DNA of 64,000 nucleotides, from assembly GCA_035578175.1 (NCBI GenBank), contig JAQMRL010000003.1:23708419-23772418 (forward strand). The letters run 5' to 3'. Below are positions 10,981 to 21,316 of the stretch, one piece after another. The position numbers were made by a program, and so were the translations under genes. Position 1 is the stretch's first letter. Each line of letters begins with the position of its first letter. The notes beneath the pieces were generated by a model. That model searched no databases. It had not been told where the DNA came from and was given only the letters and a program-made list of their open reading frames with translations. The DNA comes from Catonia carolina (Eukaryota > Arthropoda > Insecta > Hemiptera > Achilidae).

Positions 10981-12033
10981 GTTTTTTGGAACAGAAGAAT
11001 TATTATGATTATTAGAGGAAAAATGTTTCCCAACGGCTGCCTTTTTAAAACAATTGGCGACTAAATGTCCGGGTTTATGGCAATAATTGCAAATCACTAT
11101 ATTTCGATTTCGATGCATTATACTAGTATTTTCATGAATAATTTTATGACGCCTATTATCGGTGAACAGAGTATTCATTACTTGAACACACAATAAATTT
11201 AATTCGGCAAAATTCTTAGGCCGGTTACTCATTACTAAACATGATCTCGTTTCAGGAGAAAGACCATCGACAATATTGCTAACTATATCTGCCTCATCGA
11301 GACCTAATTGAAGAACAGCCGCAGATTCTTTAATGTCGGATATATATTTGTGCAAGTCTTCACCTACACTTTGACTTTTAAAGAAAAGATTTTGCTTAAG
11401 TTCAACAAATTGCCTATTCGGTATAAACGTCAAAATAGCTTCCTTATGAAATTCGTTAAAATTTTGAGACACAGTATGCTTAATCAAAATATCCCGTAAA
11501 GGACTAGTCACACAAGGTAACAACAGCGACACGATACTACACCTAATATCAGGAAAAGACTCGTGCAGGCTAATTCCTACACGGAATAGCTTAAGCAGGT
11601 CGTCCACGCTGAAACCATTGCAAATCGGCAACTTGCACAAAACTTTTTCAGCGGGATGCGGTAATTTGTTATAAAGCGAAACAGAAGAATTAACGTTAGC
11701 CGCGGACGCACCGTTAGAACAGGGGTTATTATTAGAAGAAGCAGAAAGGTTGCTAGCCGCATTAGGGATATGCGGATTAGTGGATAAATTAACCTCAGAG
11801 GTTTCTGGTTTCGAATGATTTTCCTTGACACACATGTTTGCCATGGCCTGTATAGAGTTTTCTAAACTCGAAATATGATCACCAAATTCTTTAATTTTAT
11901 CGGTTTTAGTTTCATCACCCTCACATAAAGTTTTAATTAAATGAAAGCGATGAGCTACGGAAGAAAATCGGCCAATTAATCCTTTGTAGAACCTAACGGT
12001 AATCGGAACATCAATATTATCAAAGTTCATCAA
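10978..12033 (-). CDS. gag: gypsy Gag, main part
   Basis: 351 codons ending in TAA at 10978. The middle resembles retrotransposon capsid proteins (FKSQSVGEDLHKYISDI, PETRSCLVMSNRPKNF), and the C terminus has a CCHC zinc knuckle (CNYCHKPGHLVANC) for RNA packaging. An Asn/Ser-rich linker lies between the N-terminal part and the capsid-like part. The start at 12033 is only the first start codon in this frame. The true N terminus seems to lie in the overlapping frame at 12256-12020. Confidence 0.8.
   Translation of the reverse strand: MMNFDNIDVPITVRFYKGLIGRFSSVAHRFHLIKTLCEGDETKTDKIKEFGDHISSLENSIQAMANMCVKENHSKPETSEVNLSTNPHIPNAASNLSASSNNNPCSNGASAANVNSSVSLYNKLPHPAEKVLCKLPICNGFSVDDLLKLFRVGISLHESFPDIRCSIVSLLLPCVTSPLRDILIKHTVSQNFNEFHKEAILTFIPNRQFVELKQNLFFKSQSVGEDLHKYISDIKESAAVLQLGLDEADIVSNIVDGLSPETRSCLVMSNRPKNFAELNLLCVQVMNTLFTDNRRHKIIHENTSIMHRNRNIVICNYCHKPGHLVANCFKKAAVGKHFSSNNHNNSSVPKN
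10981..10987 (-). promoter_or_regulatory. -1 ribosomal frameshift heptamer A AAA AAC
   Basis: Read on the minus strand, the last two gag sense codons are AAA AAC, preceded by A and followed at once by the gag TAA. This is an exact X-XXY-YYZ slippery heptamer of the type used by several retroviruses. Slipping back one base enters the open pol frame. A weak downstream hairpin (GGAG...CUUCC) can be drawn, but a pseudoknot was not tested. Confidence 0.75.
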
Positions 12034-12256
12034 TGAAACTATGCAGCCTAAGGGTAAGCATTTGAATTTCCTTATCTAAAGGAAGGCTGGTAAGAAATTC
12101 AGGACCAGCTACCAAGTTCTGAGCGAGAACTTTTCGCAATTTAACGCGTAATCCGGAAACAGAACCGGTTACATTAACTCCCCTACATCGTAATTCGAAG
12201 AGCAAATCGTCCTTCATTAAATAGTCCACTGGGACTACACTAGCGACTGCTGTCAT
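12020..12256 (-). pseudogene. gypsy Gag N-terminal segment, out of frame with the rest
   Basis: An ATG at 12256 opens 78 codons ending in TGA at 12020, overlapping the main gag frame by 14 bases. YLMKDDLLFELRCRGV followed by SGLRVKLRKVL resembles a SAP-type helix-loop-helix nucleic-acid binding domain. The overlap lies at a short T run (CTTTG), so a one-base indel most likely split one gag ORF. A natural second frameshift is possible but less likely. Confidence 0.6.
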
Positions 12257-12504
12257 CGCAAAAAAAAATTTTTTCCCCAAAAAAACAAGAGAACTACTTT
12301 TGAAAACGAAGAAGATCCAGTGTAGCCGAAAACGGTACAATATAGTAAAAACATTTTTATATATAAATATATGCCACACCACAGAAGTATTACAAGTTAA
12401 GTCAAGTAATTTAACAAGGTTAAACAAGGAAAAACCAGAAACAGAATCTGTGCCAACCAGATAAAACAAGATCTGCGAAGAAAACAGCAGAATCCCAAAA
12501 GAAC

Positions 12505-12522
12505 CACGCAGTTCTGCGACCA
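12505..12522 (-). other. candidate tRNA primer-binding site of the gypsy element
   Basis: On the minus strand TGGTCGCAGAACTGCGTG begins six bases inside the 5' LTR end. TGG matches the CCA tail of a tRNA. I cannot name the tRNA. The stretch is partly self-complementary (CGCAG/CTGCG). Confidence 0.45.
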
Positions 12523-12528
12523 ATTTCT

Positions 12529-14149
12529 TGTAACCCCCTTTTGCTTAGGCGAAACGACAAGGCATCGCTGCCGAAGCAAAATTGGCATAAGGGGACAAGA
12601 AAAAAAGGGAAGAAAAACCAAAAGGGACTGCGGTGATGTGGTATATAAAAAAAATTTACAAATAGAATTAAATTAGTAAAAAAAATTTAATTAAAGTGAG
12701 TAAAAGATTAGGCAAAATTAATTAGAAGGCAAAATTTTAAATTAGATTAAATAAAAGTTACATAGTTAACCATATGTTAATTACAATTTCCAAAATTAAA
12801 TAATAGAATAAAATCATATTAAATGAGCTCAGAAATTAAATTTGTATACTGGATCCAGAAATATTAAGAAAAATTTAAGTTAAATACCAAATCGGTATTA
12901 TAAATGAATAAATATAAATAGATTTGTACTCAGATTTTATTTTAAGAGATAAAATAAAGAATTGGAATAAGAAAAAACATGCTTGGCATATTATTTTAAA
13001 ATAAGATTGAATAGTTAAAAATTTATTCTTTCTTTCTTTTTTTTTTTTAAAGAAATAATTAAAAAAATATTTTACAAATTTTTAGTAACACAAGAAATTG
13101 GTGTTACCGAAAATAAATTTTCCATAATTAAAGGTTTATGCTATTAATTATGTAGAAATAAGAAAAGTATCATTTGTAATGTTTTTTTAAAAAAAATAAT
13201 GAAAGCCAAAATTTAATTTAACAAATTGCTAAAGCAGCAGGCTCAAAACATGCTTGAACAGAATTATGCAAAAGTGCATGCTGCCGCCAACATAAAACTT
13301 GTATCATATTAATGATTTACATAATAATTAAGACAATAATTAAATTACTTTTTTATAACAAAATATTTAAACAAAATTGATTTTATTTAAAGAAAGAAGA
13401 TTAAAAAAAAACGAAGAAAGCAGGTCAATCCTGGCAGAGTTATGCTAGAAACCCAGCATCGGACAGGTTTAAGCCAACCATAGGGCGACGTGTCCCCTTT
13501 TGTGTAAAAAAATTATTCATAGGTGACAAGTTGGAAAATAGGAAAATTATCTTCTCCCAGAAGAAAATGAATATAGATGAGTAGTTTTATAAGGTAGATG
13601 CGTGAGGTTTTCGGGCGAAGCAGGAAAACTCCAATTTGGGCTTTTAATTTTCTTGCCGCATCATGAGGGCAGATACGTTAAAAAAGAAGAAAACCACCCC
13701 AGAACAGGTTCAAGATAGATACCCCAAAACTGGTCCCGTTTAAAACGGGAAAACAATTGGTCTACCAGCAAACCAGCAGCATAACGCCCCGAAAAAACTC
13801 ATAATCATAATTTACGGCACAAAGATCACGATCCTTTCATCGTAGAGACCAATTGTAAAGAGGCCGAGAGGAACCAAACTTCCCAAAAGGAAACCTCGGT
13901 TCTGACGTCATCGACCCCTTCCACCCCGCTAGACAAATTATCCAAAAACAAGTAAAGCAGGTTGAAACGGATCTCACGCCAGAATTACAGATAACAGCAG
14001 TCGGCAGTACAAAGTCGGAACGAAAAACAATTCGGAAACGAGATAACGGAGTGCGGTGAAATAAAAGATAACAAAATTTTAAATGCAACAAGACTGAATA
14101 AGGAAAAGATTAATTATCAGAAATAAGTAACATTAATAAAAATGTTACA
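12529..14149 (-). repeat. gypsy LTR (5' LTR of the element)
   Basis: Starts TGTAACCCCC and ends AATGTTACA, so its termini are inverted copies (TGTAAC/GTTACA). It would hold the promoter for the minus-strand transcript. The core promoter was not pinned down. Confidence 0.9.
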
Positions 14150-14704
14150 AGTGCTATTGTTATGTGTGGGTTATATTACTCATACGTCTCTGTATTGAAT
14201 TACATTTTGAAACAATAAAAAAATTGAAGCATTTCAACGTGATACTGAAGAATAAATTAATAATGAAAAATAGATTCATCAAGAGGTTTTATCTTATCAT
14301 ATTACTCTGTCGGTTCAATTTTTTTCAATCTTATAAAAACTTGTTTTTATTATTTATGAAACTTTCATCAATGTCGCAATTATAATTTTCATTTAATTAT
14401 AATTAACATGTCAAGATAATTGTTATATTAGGTCTTGTTTTAAAATTCCTAGAACCCATAAAAATGTGTATATCTAACTCTGAATTGTATCCAGTTGGCT
14501 GATATTTATTGTACCATTGAAAATGATTTGCAAATTTTTGAGATAACCAATACTTGTAATTGCATTCAATCAAATTGCCAACATCTTGTAATGATATGGG
14601 TTTTTAAGTGGTTGTGTAATTATTTCTAAGAATTATGTTACTATTGATTTTTTGCTTGTTTACGAGTAAAATTTTGTGATATATTACAAAATGTCATGAA
14701 AATT
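14150..14704. other. AT-rich intergenic
   Basis: No gene or repeat recognised. The frame at 14164-14385 is low-complexity and has no family resemblance. Confidence 0.4.
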
Positions 14705-14878
14705 GTAATGGCTGCTTCCATGGCTCAGTAGTCAGCATGATACTCTACAAAGTGAAGGTCCTGGTTTTGATTTTCAGCTTGGGTGTGGAAAATTATTACA
14801 CATTCAAATCTACCATTCCATAACTTAAAGTAGTTGCTAATGACCAAGATGTTGCTGCCATTTTAAATAAACTTGAAG
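14705..14878 (+). mobile_element. SINE relic, family 2
   Basis: Head CATGGCTCAGTAGTCAGCAT with a degenerate box B, then GTGGAAAATTATTACACATT and GCTAATGACCAAGATGTTG. The order matches 2262-2430. It ends in AAATAAACTTGAAG. Confidence 0.5.
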
Positions 14879-14910
14879 AAAGAGTTTGTTATTTTTATGA
14901 GCTTCATTTT

Positions 14911-15041
14911 TACTTTCTCTTGCCTATATGAATATGTAGGAAGGAAAGTATTGTTTTCATGTCGATTTTTCGAAATCGAGTTTTCACCGGATCTATATGT
15001 TTTCAGACCCCCTGAACCCAAAAACAAGTTTTTAGCGATTG

Positions 15042-15113
<72 letters not shown>

Positions 15114-15960
15114 GCGTGTGCGTGTGCGTGTGCGTGTGTGTGTGTGTGCGCGCGTGTGTGTGCGTGTGTGTGTGTGAATGGAATATCTCAAGAACGGAAC
15201 ATTGTACGAACTTGAAAGTTAAAACTTAAGTTACATACCACTACCGGACCTGACACGAACATTTTCATCAAAATCGGTCAACCGGAAGTAGTAGTTTATT
15301 CCCATCATTTTTCACTTCTTCGCGATTTTCTCAAAAACTAGTCCTACGATTTTTTTTTTTAAATCGCCTGGTTTACTCATTTTTTTATTCTCTACAAGAT
15401 AGGGTAGGCGTCATGTTTGCTGAAATTCTTGGTGAGGCTGTTTTCATGTAAAAACAAAGTTTTTTTAAGATTACGGCTTTAATATGCAATTTGGCGCAAA
15501 AATGTATATAATAAAAGTTGTAGAGAATTTAAAATCCTACAACTATTATTATTTATAACATTTTTTTGTATAACGCTTAGTTTAGCAGTAAATAGCAATT
15601 TTCTGTTTTTTTTCTCACGAAAACGTGTGAAAAATCTATTTTTTTAGATTTCGGCCTTAGTATGCATTTTACGACAAAAGTGTATATAATTAAATTTATA
15701 GAAAATTAAAAGATCTACAACTTTTATTTAGAGCATTTTCTCTACAGAGCCTAGTTTAGTGTGAAAGAGTGATTTTCCGTATTTCTAAGCCAAACTGAGT
15801 ACGATTTTCATTTTGCGTCTTTCACTCATGATTAAAATTAGGTTATGTTTATTGAGGTTAGTTGTTTGTTTAATTCTTGTTTTATTACCAATGTTAGGTT
15901 TATTGTTAATTATTTGCCCTGGCAAGAGAAAGTTGTGTGAGTGTTTCACACCAGATTTTT
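14911..15960 (+). repeat. 1-kb interspersed repeat, copy 1
   Basis: Begins TACTTTCTCTTGCCTATATG and ends GTTGTGTGAGTGTTTCACAC-CAGATTTTT. Shared landmarks with copies at 30027 and 63167: CATGTCGATTTTTCGAAATC, CCCCTGAACCCAAAAA, TAGCGATTGGTCTGTGTG, CAACCGGAAGTAGTAG, and AAAAGTTGTAGA words facing CTACAACTTTTATT. It has no ORF, no clear terminal repeats and no known class that I can name. This copy has a very long TG tract after the GATTGGTCTGTG landmark. Confidence 0.7.
15044..15176. repeat. (TG)n microsatellite
   Basis: About 130 bp of TG with scattered CG steps. It sits at the point where the other two copies of the 1-kb repeat have only GTCTGTGTGTG or GTCAGTGTGTGTG, so it grew inside the repeat. 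Confidence 0.9.
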
Positions 15961-16495
15961 ACATGTTGCTTAGGTCATCTGCCAAAAGGCTGGTTTGAAC
16001 CTCTAGAGGCTTTATTAAGTAAAACGAGAAATTAGGTGGTTTACTATTCCCTTCCTCACAGAGTAAAAAAGGAGCCTATACTTATCTGCAGGCCAAGCCC
16101 TCCGAAAAGCATCTACTTTCCACCTTGCAAATGACACCTTTACTTCATTAACCACAGGGTCTGGCTGTATAATGAAATTCATTACTCTCCGAGGCGATAA
16201 CTCTGACTAGTAGTAATTTTTAATACCTCTATCTTTTCTGTTCTTAAATGCTCACTTTTTTAATTGGCTGACCATATGATAAGAAACAGAACTATTTTTT
16301 GTAGCCCTGGAACTACCAGATTGAGTGCAAATAATAACTCTCCACCTGCCTGTTATGGGCAATCATTTTTACATATTAATTTGATTAATACAGGTAAAGT
16401 AGCAATGTATGAGTACCAAATTTTAGTTTTTTTGTTGCTTACAATGCCTATTAATTAATTTGTTGTTTCTTAATGTTGGCATATATATGCTTTAG
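15961..16495. other. intergenic, nothing recognised
   Basis: Mixed composition and no convincing coding frame. The small frames at 15813-15998 and 16264-16458 have no recognisable motif. Confidence 0.35.
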
Positions 16496-16845
16496 AGAAG
16501 ACTAGGATTCCTTGGTCATATCATGAGGATGCAAGACTCAAGACTCCTAAAGCAACTGGTTAAGTACAACCTCAACTCCAAAAACACCACAACAGGATGC
16601 ATATGGATCAGAGAAATAAGAGAGGATCTGAAGGAAATTGGCTGTACTCCAGACGATACAACAGACAAGAAAAAATTAAACAATAAAATCCAAAACAAAT
16701 ACACCCGCTTCACACTTACAAGAAGTAAACTCGCAACACAAATTTTTTCAACACCAGAAAGAGCACAAAGATCGGAACGTATGAAGAAGTATTGGAAGGA
16801 CCGCAAGGCCCGAACAATCTCATCGAAGAGACTTGGTTAATGGAC
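16496..16845 (+). pseudogene. RTE-like retrotransposon, C-terminal fragment
   Basis: The frame reads RLGFLGHIMRMQDSRLLKQL and later STPERAQRSERMKKYWKDRK, the end of an RTE-type ORF2 after the reverse transcriptase. It is open to TAA at 16840 but lacks the catalytic domains, so it is a 5'-truncated insertion. Confidence 0.6.
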
Positions 16846-16859
16846 TGACTAAAGTGATC

Positions 16860-17140
16860 CTATGCGGTCATAAAATATATATATATAAAAAAATGCCTTT
16901 CATGTGCAGGTGAAATGTTTTTATTCCAATTAATTTGACTTAACCTTCTGTTTGTTAGCATATAAAAATTGTTCTACTTCCTCTCTCATAATTATTTATA
17001 TAAATTACTAAAACATATTTTACAAAAGAAAAATTGAGTTGTGGTTTTGATAATGAAAATAAAGCTGTGGGGACAGGTAGAAATATAATAATATGAAAAT
17101 TACTATGTTGGTTCTGAAAAACAGACTTTTTCAATAGGAA
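16860..17140. other. AT-rich spacer
   Basis: Starts with a short AT run (ATATATATATAAAA). No feature recognised. Confidence 0.3.
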
Positions 17141-17145
17141 TCTGT

Positions 17146-17262
17146 CAGCCCGTTGTATAGTGGTCAGCATAACTGGCTTCTACATCGGGGCCCCAGGTTT
17201 GATTCCTGGTCAGGTCTGGTGTTTTTTGCATTAGAAGTAATTACAGAACAATCAAATATATA
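17146..17262 (+). mobile_element. tRNA-derived SINE, family 1
   Basis: Head GTATAGTGGTCAGCATAACT, box B GGTTTGATTCC (17197-17207), AGGTCTGG, then GCATTAGAAGTAATTACAGA and ACAATC. This is the family 1 body with an internal deletion. Confidence 0.6.
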
Positions 17263-18653
17263 TAAAGAAATAAAAATCTGAAAATAAATATTATGGTTCT
17301 TTATATAACTTTTTCTATGCCTTGTGCAAAATACTGTAAATTTCCAGACAGGAAAATAATTGAGAATGTTAGTGATTTTTTTTAAAACTAAATTGACTTC
17401 TCAAACAACTTGTTGGCCTACTAGTGTTGACCTACAGAATGAACAAAAAACAATGTAACAAAATGTTTCAGATAGACAGTTCCAGAAATTATTTGTTACA
17501 ACAATGTGAAATTTCAAAATTAGCACAGATATGATGCAATAAAAATATTTTGCCATGCTTTGTCATTTATAGAAAGTTTTATTACTGTTTATGACAGTTA
17601 ACCACCTAATTGTTAGTTTGTTTTCTATGACAATGCACTTTTTTAAGTGTTTAGATAAGTATGTACTATAATTTCCAGGAATAGTGACGCAGTTAACTGT
17701 GGCAGTTGAATAATTGTTTCCTTTGACTTATTACAGTTTACTTAACACATAAAATGCATTAAAGGTAAATAACCTAACAAGTTACTTTTTTACTTTAAAT
17801 TGCTTTTCCATTTCTTTAACAATTTAGGTTCATTACTTAATAATACTAGAAAATTAAATTATAGTAATAAAAAAATAAGCTGTTTTACAGTATCATCTTC
17901 ATTCTTAAAAGGATTAATCAAAAACTGTAATAACCAAAATGAGTGAATAATCAATAAATTTTCAGTAACAAATATAATTTTAAAATTTAAGTTTTAAATT
18001 CACATGTATATATATTTATTACATATTTTTAAACAACAATACAAAAAGTTTTTCTTGATTTTCTTGTACCCTATACTGTATACTTTGCACACAGCACAGA
18101 CCAGATTCTATATCTGCTTAGTCCAGCTTACAGAACTTAAACCCAACATGATGTTTGAATTATTGTATTATATTATATTCACTTTTGAACAGACAACCAC
18201 AAAAATTACCATTTTAAATCAATGTGTCAAACATTCAATTTTCATTTTTATTGTTTTGTTCTGTTGAAAAGGGACAAGTATTATCTTCTGATTTAATACT
18301 AATCAAAAGATGGTTTGGTGTAACAACAGAAACTATAGATCAAAAGAAAATTTTTGCTTCTTTTTTTAATAAAAAATAGGATTAACACTAAAAGTTATTT
18401 TGACTTATCACTCGTATAACATTGTTAGTTATAACAATTAAGTTATAACGTTGCCCTTTAGTTAAATTTTTTGAGTGTTTTTAAATAAAATAATAGTTCT
18501 TATGGTCTAAGTAAGCAAAGTTTAAAAAAAATTAATAATACCATTGTTTATTATTGGTCAATCTGAAATGAGCTCACCCCTCCTAGCAATCAGTTGCTAG
18601 GATTCTTCTGGAATATTCAAAAACTAAATCAATATTTTTATGAATAAGTGCTT
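17263..18653. other. AT-rich intergenic
   Basis: No gene recognised. A perfect 8-bp hairpin (CCTAGCAA-TCAG-TTGCTAGG, 18582-18601) is the only structure noticed. Confidence 0.35.
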
Positions 18654-19635
18654 ATGTGGTCAGTTTGCATATTATATAGTTATATAATATAATAGTTTAT
18701 ATAATAGTTTGCATATAATAGTTTATATTATAAAACATCGGTGCTGATTAGTTCAGATGGAAAAGATGTGAGAGAGTTGTATGTAAATAAAGGAGTCAGA
18801 CAGGGATGTCCCATATCACCTACATTATTTAATATATTATATTGACGAGCTGATGACTGTTTGGCGACAAAAGGTTGACACAGGTGTAAATATTGGACAA
18901 GGCGTTTCCCTCAACTCACTCATGTTTGCCGACGACACCGTTATAATTCAAGACAGTGAAGATAAGCTTCAAACAGCAGTCTCTAAACTCCAGAATCTAA
19001 GTAAAGAATTCAAAATGAAAATTTCGACCCAAAAATCCAAAGTAATGGCATTCCATGGCAAATGGCCAGTGCGATCGAAAATTGTGTTAGATAATGTGAT
19101 TATGGAGCAGGTGAGTAGTTTCAAATATCTAGGTTGCAATGTATCCTTCGATTGTGAGAGTGACATACCTCTGAAGCTGAATAAATTCAATGCGATATGT
19201 GGAACCATACATCGTACATTGAAGGGAAAAGCCAGAAAAGAAACAGAGTTGAAATTTTATAAGGCATTGGCGATTCCACTAGTTACATATGGAAGCGAGG
19301 TATGGACCACAACAAAGAGAGACGACTCGCTCATACAAGCTTCAGAGATGAGGTTCTTGAGACACATTCAGGGATACACAAGGCTGGATCACATTAGAAA
19401 CGAAGTGATAAGAGAAGAATGCAATGTACAGCCACTTGTAGATGTGATCAAGCAATATAGAAAAAGATGGACAGATCACCTGCTCTGAATGCCACACAAC
19501 TGTTTGCCACTTCAAGCCTGGATGTCCAAACCAGATGGTAGAAGGGATGTGGGTCGACCGAGGAAGAGGTGGAAACCGGAACAGGCTCAATAGCCTAAAC
19601 CATGACGGATGATGATGATGATGTGGTCAGTTTGC
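18654..19635 (+). mobile_element. RTE-like non-LTR element, 5'-truncated, with 15-bp target duplication
   Basis: The identical 15-mer ATGTGGTCAGTTTGC lies at 18654-18668 and 19621-19635. Between them is a short AT-rich filler, then reverse transcriptase sequence from about 18738 (GVRQGCPISPTLFN) and a (GATGAT)n tail. Direct repeats of this length plus a simple-sequence tail are the signature of target-primed reverse transcription. Confidence 0.8.
18853..19488 (+). pseudogene. RTE-like reverse transcriptase, C-terminal part
   Basis: 211 codons. SLMFADDTVIIQDSEDKLQ holds the catalytic FADD box, then SSFKYLGCNVSF (the KYLG motif), LVTYGSEVWT (typical of RTE-like and BovB-like families) and RKRWTDHLL. 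A frame break near 18843 separates it from the upstream GVRQGCPIS motif. The palm domain is incomplete, so it cannot be active. Confidence 0.75.
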
Positions 19636-19983
19636 CATGAGATGAAATTAGATTCTCACCAAAAAAATATAATATACGGTAAACTAATCATATTTATTTT
19701 GTTGTAAAATTACTAATTTTTGTATATTGTGATGTGTGTGTAACATTTTCTAGTACTGTACTATCAAAGGAATACGGAAATATTCTGGTCATAAACCTGA
19801 GAGAGTTGTTTAGCTACTCCTCCATTCTGTAGACTGGGGTAGATTAGATCCAGATTGATGTAATATATCCACTCTCTCGTAGAAGAGAAACTAAAGAAAA
19901 GAACTAGAGAAACTAAAGAATACTATTCAATATTACAGAATTGCAATTTAATTTTTTTCAGAACATTAGGGTGATAATAGGTA
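19636..19983. other. intergenic, nothing recognised
   Basis: AT-rich, no ORF or repeat identified. Confidence 0.3.
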
Positions 19984-20324
19984 CAGTTCAGCCGTTCTTA
20001 GTTTGCTCCTATTGTCAACAAACAAAAGCCAGCTACTACAGGGTGCACGCTAGAGTCTGCGACTTTACGGATGTTGTATTCCTATTAAGTTAACTATTTT
20101 TAAAATTATAAGTACTTAAAGTACTAAAAACATCAGTCATGATATGATATAGGCCTAACAATTTCATTTAGAAAAATATTTTTAAAAGTATTTTGTATTT
20201 AAATACTTTTGAAAGTATTTTGTTGTTACTTTTTAATCAGCGTGTACACATTTTGATACAATGCGCATGCTCAATGACGTCATTATTTGTTTACATTAGG
20301 AGCAAACTAAGAGAGGTTGGACTA
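19984..20324. mobile_element. small TIR element (MITE), TA target
   Basis: Left end CAGTTCAGCCGTTCTTAGTT and the reverse complement of the right end, TAGTCCAACCTCTCTTAGTT, run on together through TGCTCCTA and an ACAAA block for about 40 bp with few mismatches. TA flanks both sides (19982-19983 and 20325-20326). It is 341 bp with no ORF. The TA target points to the Tc1/mariner/pogo group. Confidence 0.7.
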
Positions 20325-20326
20325 TA

Positions 20327-21000
20327 GATTAGATAACTATAAAATTACAGTGAAACATCAAAACTATATTTTAACAGTTGTAATTTTACTGATCGTTCGA
20401 ACATTTCAAAGGGATGATGAAAAGAATTGTAAATTAGTGTAGACATCCTAATTCATTTAATAATTTAATCCAAAAATACTGTGAGGAAGCTCAGAATACT
20501 CCAATCTGCGGAGTGTAGAAAAAGTTAAGTTAAACCGATTTGTAGTGCCGCCATCAGTTGAAAGGTACTTAAAATCGGACAGAAATTCTGTGTAAGGAGA
20601 TAGCAAAAACAACGTACGGCTATTATACGTTCATATTACAATTAATATAATTAGGTATATTAATTAGTATTATACCTTCATATTTTGAACTACTCGCTTT
20701 AAAATACAATTTATTAAAAAAAAAAAAACAATTAGTATCAATCTTTTAGTCAGTTCATTTTTGTTTAGTGCAATTGCTTATTTTGCTTTTATTTACTATA
20801 CATATATGGAAAATATTCGTGGAAAGTCGAACAATACATATATATTTTATGTAGTATTTATTATCTCTGGTCGAACATAATACTCACAGCTTACATTGTA
20901 TCGTTATTATCGCCCTTTTACAGCAATTCGATAGATAAATTTATCCCTGTTAGGATATTTTGTTTTAGTGTTTTGGTAGCCCTGCAATTGACGGTATAAT
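20327..21000. other. intergenic, nothing recognised
   Basis: AT-rich with no recognised gene. It may contain the 5' edge of the Jockey-like element, which I could not place. Confidence 0.35.
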
Positions 21001-21316
21001 ACAACCTGCCTGCCAGCAGCTGATTCAGTTATAAGTCTCGTTCGAACTACCGACCGAGACACATGTGCTTTGTAAGAGCAAGTTTTCCTTGTACGTGCAT
21101 TGTGTAGTGTGACCACAAGTGAAAGTTTTTTCTATTGTGTTTATGTAAGGAGTTACAAACTAATTTATCTATAGTTATTTGTTAAGTGTATTAACAATGG
21201 TTGGGGATTTCCTAAAAACCCACACCACGTGTATAGTATAGTTTAGTGTAGTGTATTTTAATAGTTAAATTTTTAGTCTTTAGTGTGTTTTAAATAGCCG
21301 TTTTTACGGACTGATA

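Larger units (their letters stand above)
5162..14149 (-). mobile_element. Ty3/gypsy LTR retrotransposon, near-complete
   Basis: The element is 8988 bp, flanked by direct LTRs at 5162-6780 and 12529-14149, and read on the minus strand. Order in that direction: 5' LTR, primer-binding site candidate, gag with a frame break, a -1 frameshift signal, pol (protease, reverse transcriptase, RNase H, integrase with a GPY/F module), about 0.7 kb without an ORF, a G-rich polypurine tract and the 3' LTR. That pol order defines Ty3/gypsy. There is no envelope ORF. Flanks AGTAC (5156-5160) and AGTGC (14150-14154) could be a target duplication with one change, but the left LTR edge lacks a base, so this is unsettled. 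Confidence 0.9.

Noticed and set aside
14873..15229. Frame with a Cys-Val repeat
   Set aside because: It is the translation of the TG microsatellite.
18853..19488. A working reverse transcriptase gene
   Set aside because: The N-terminal half is missing and a frame break precedes the catalytic motif.
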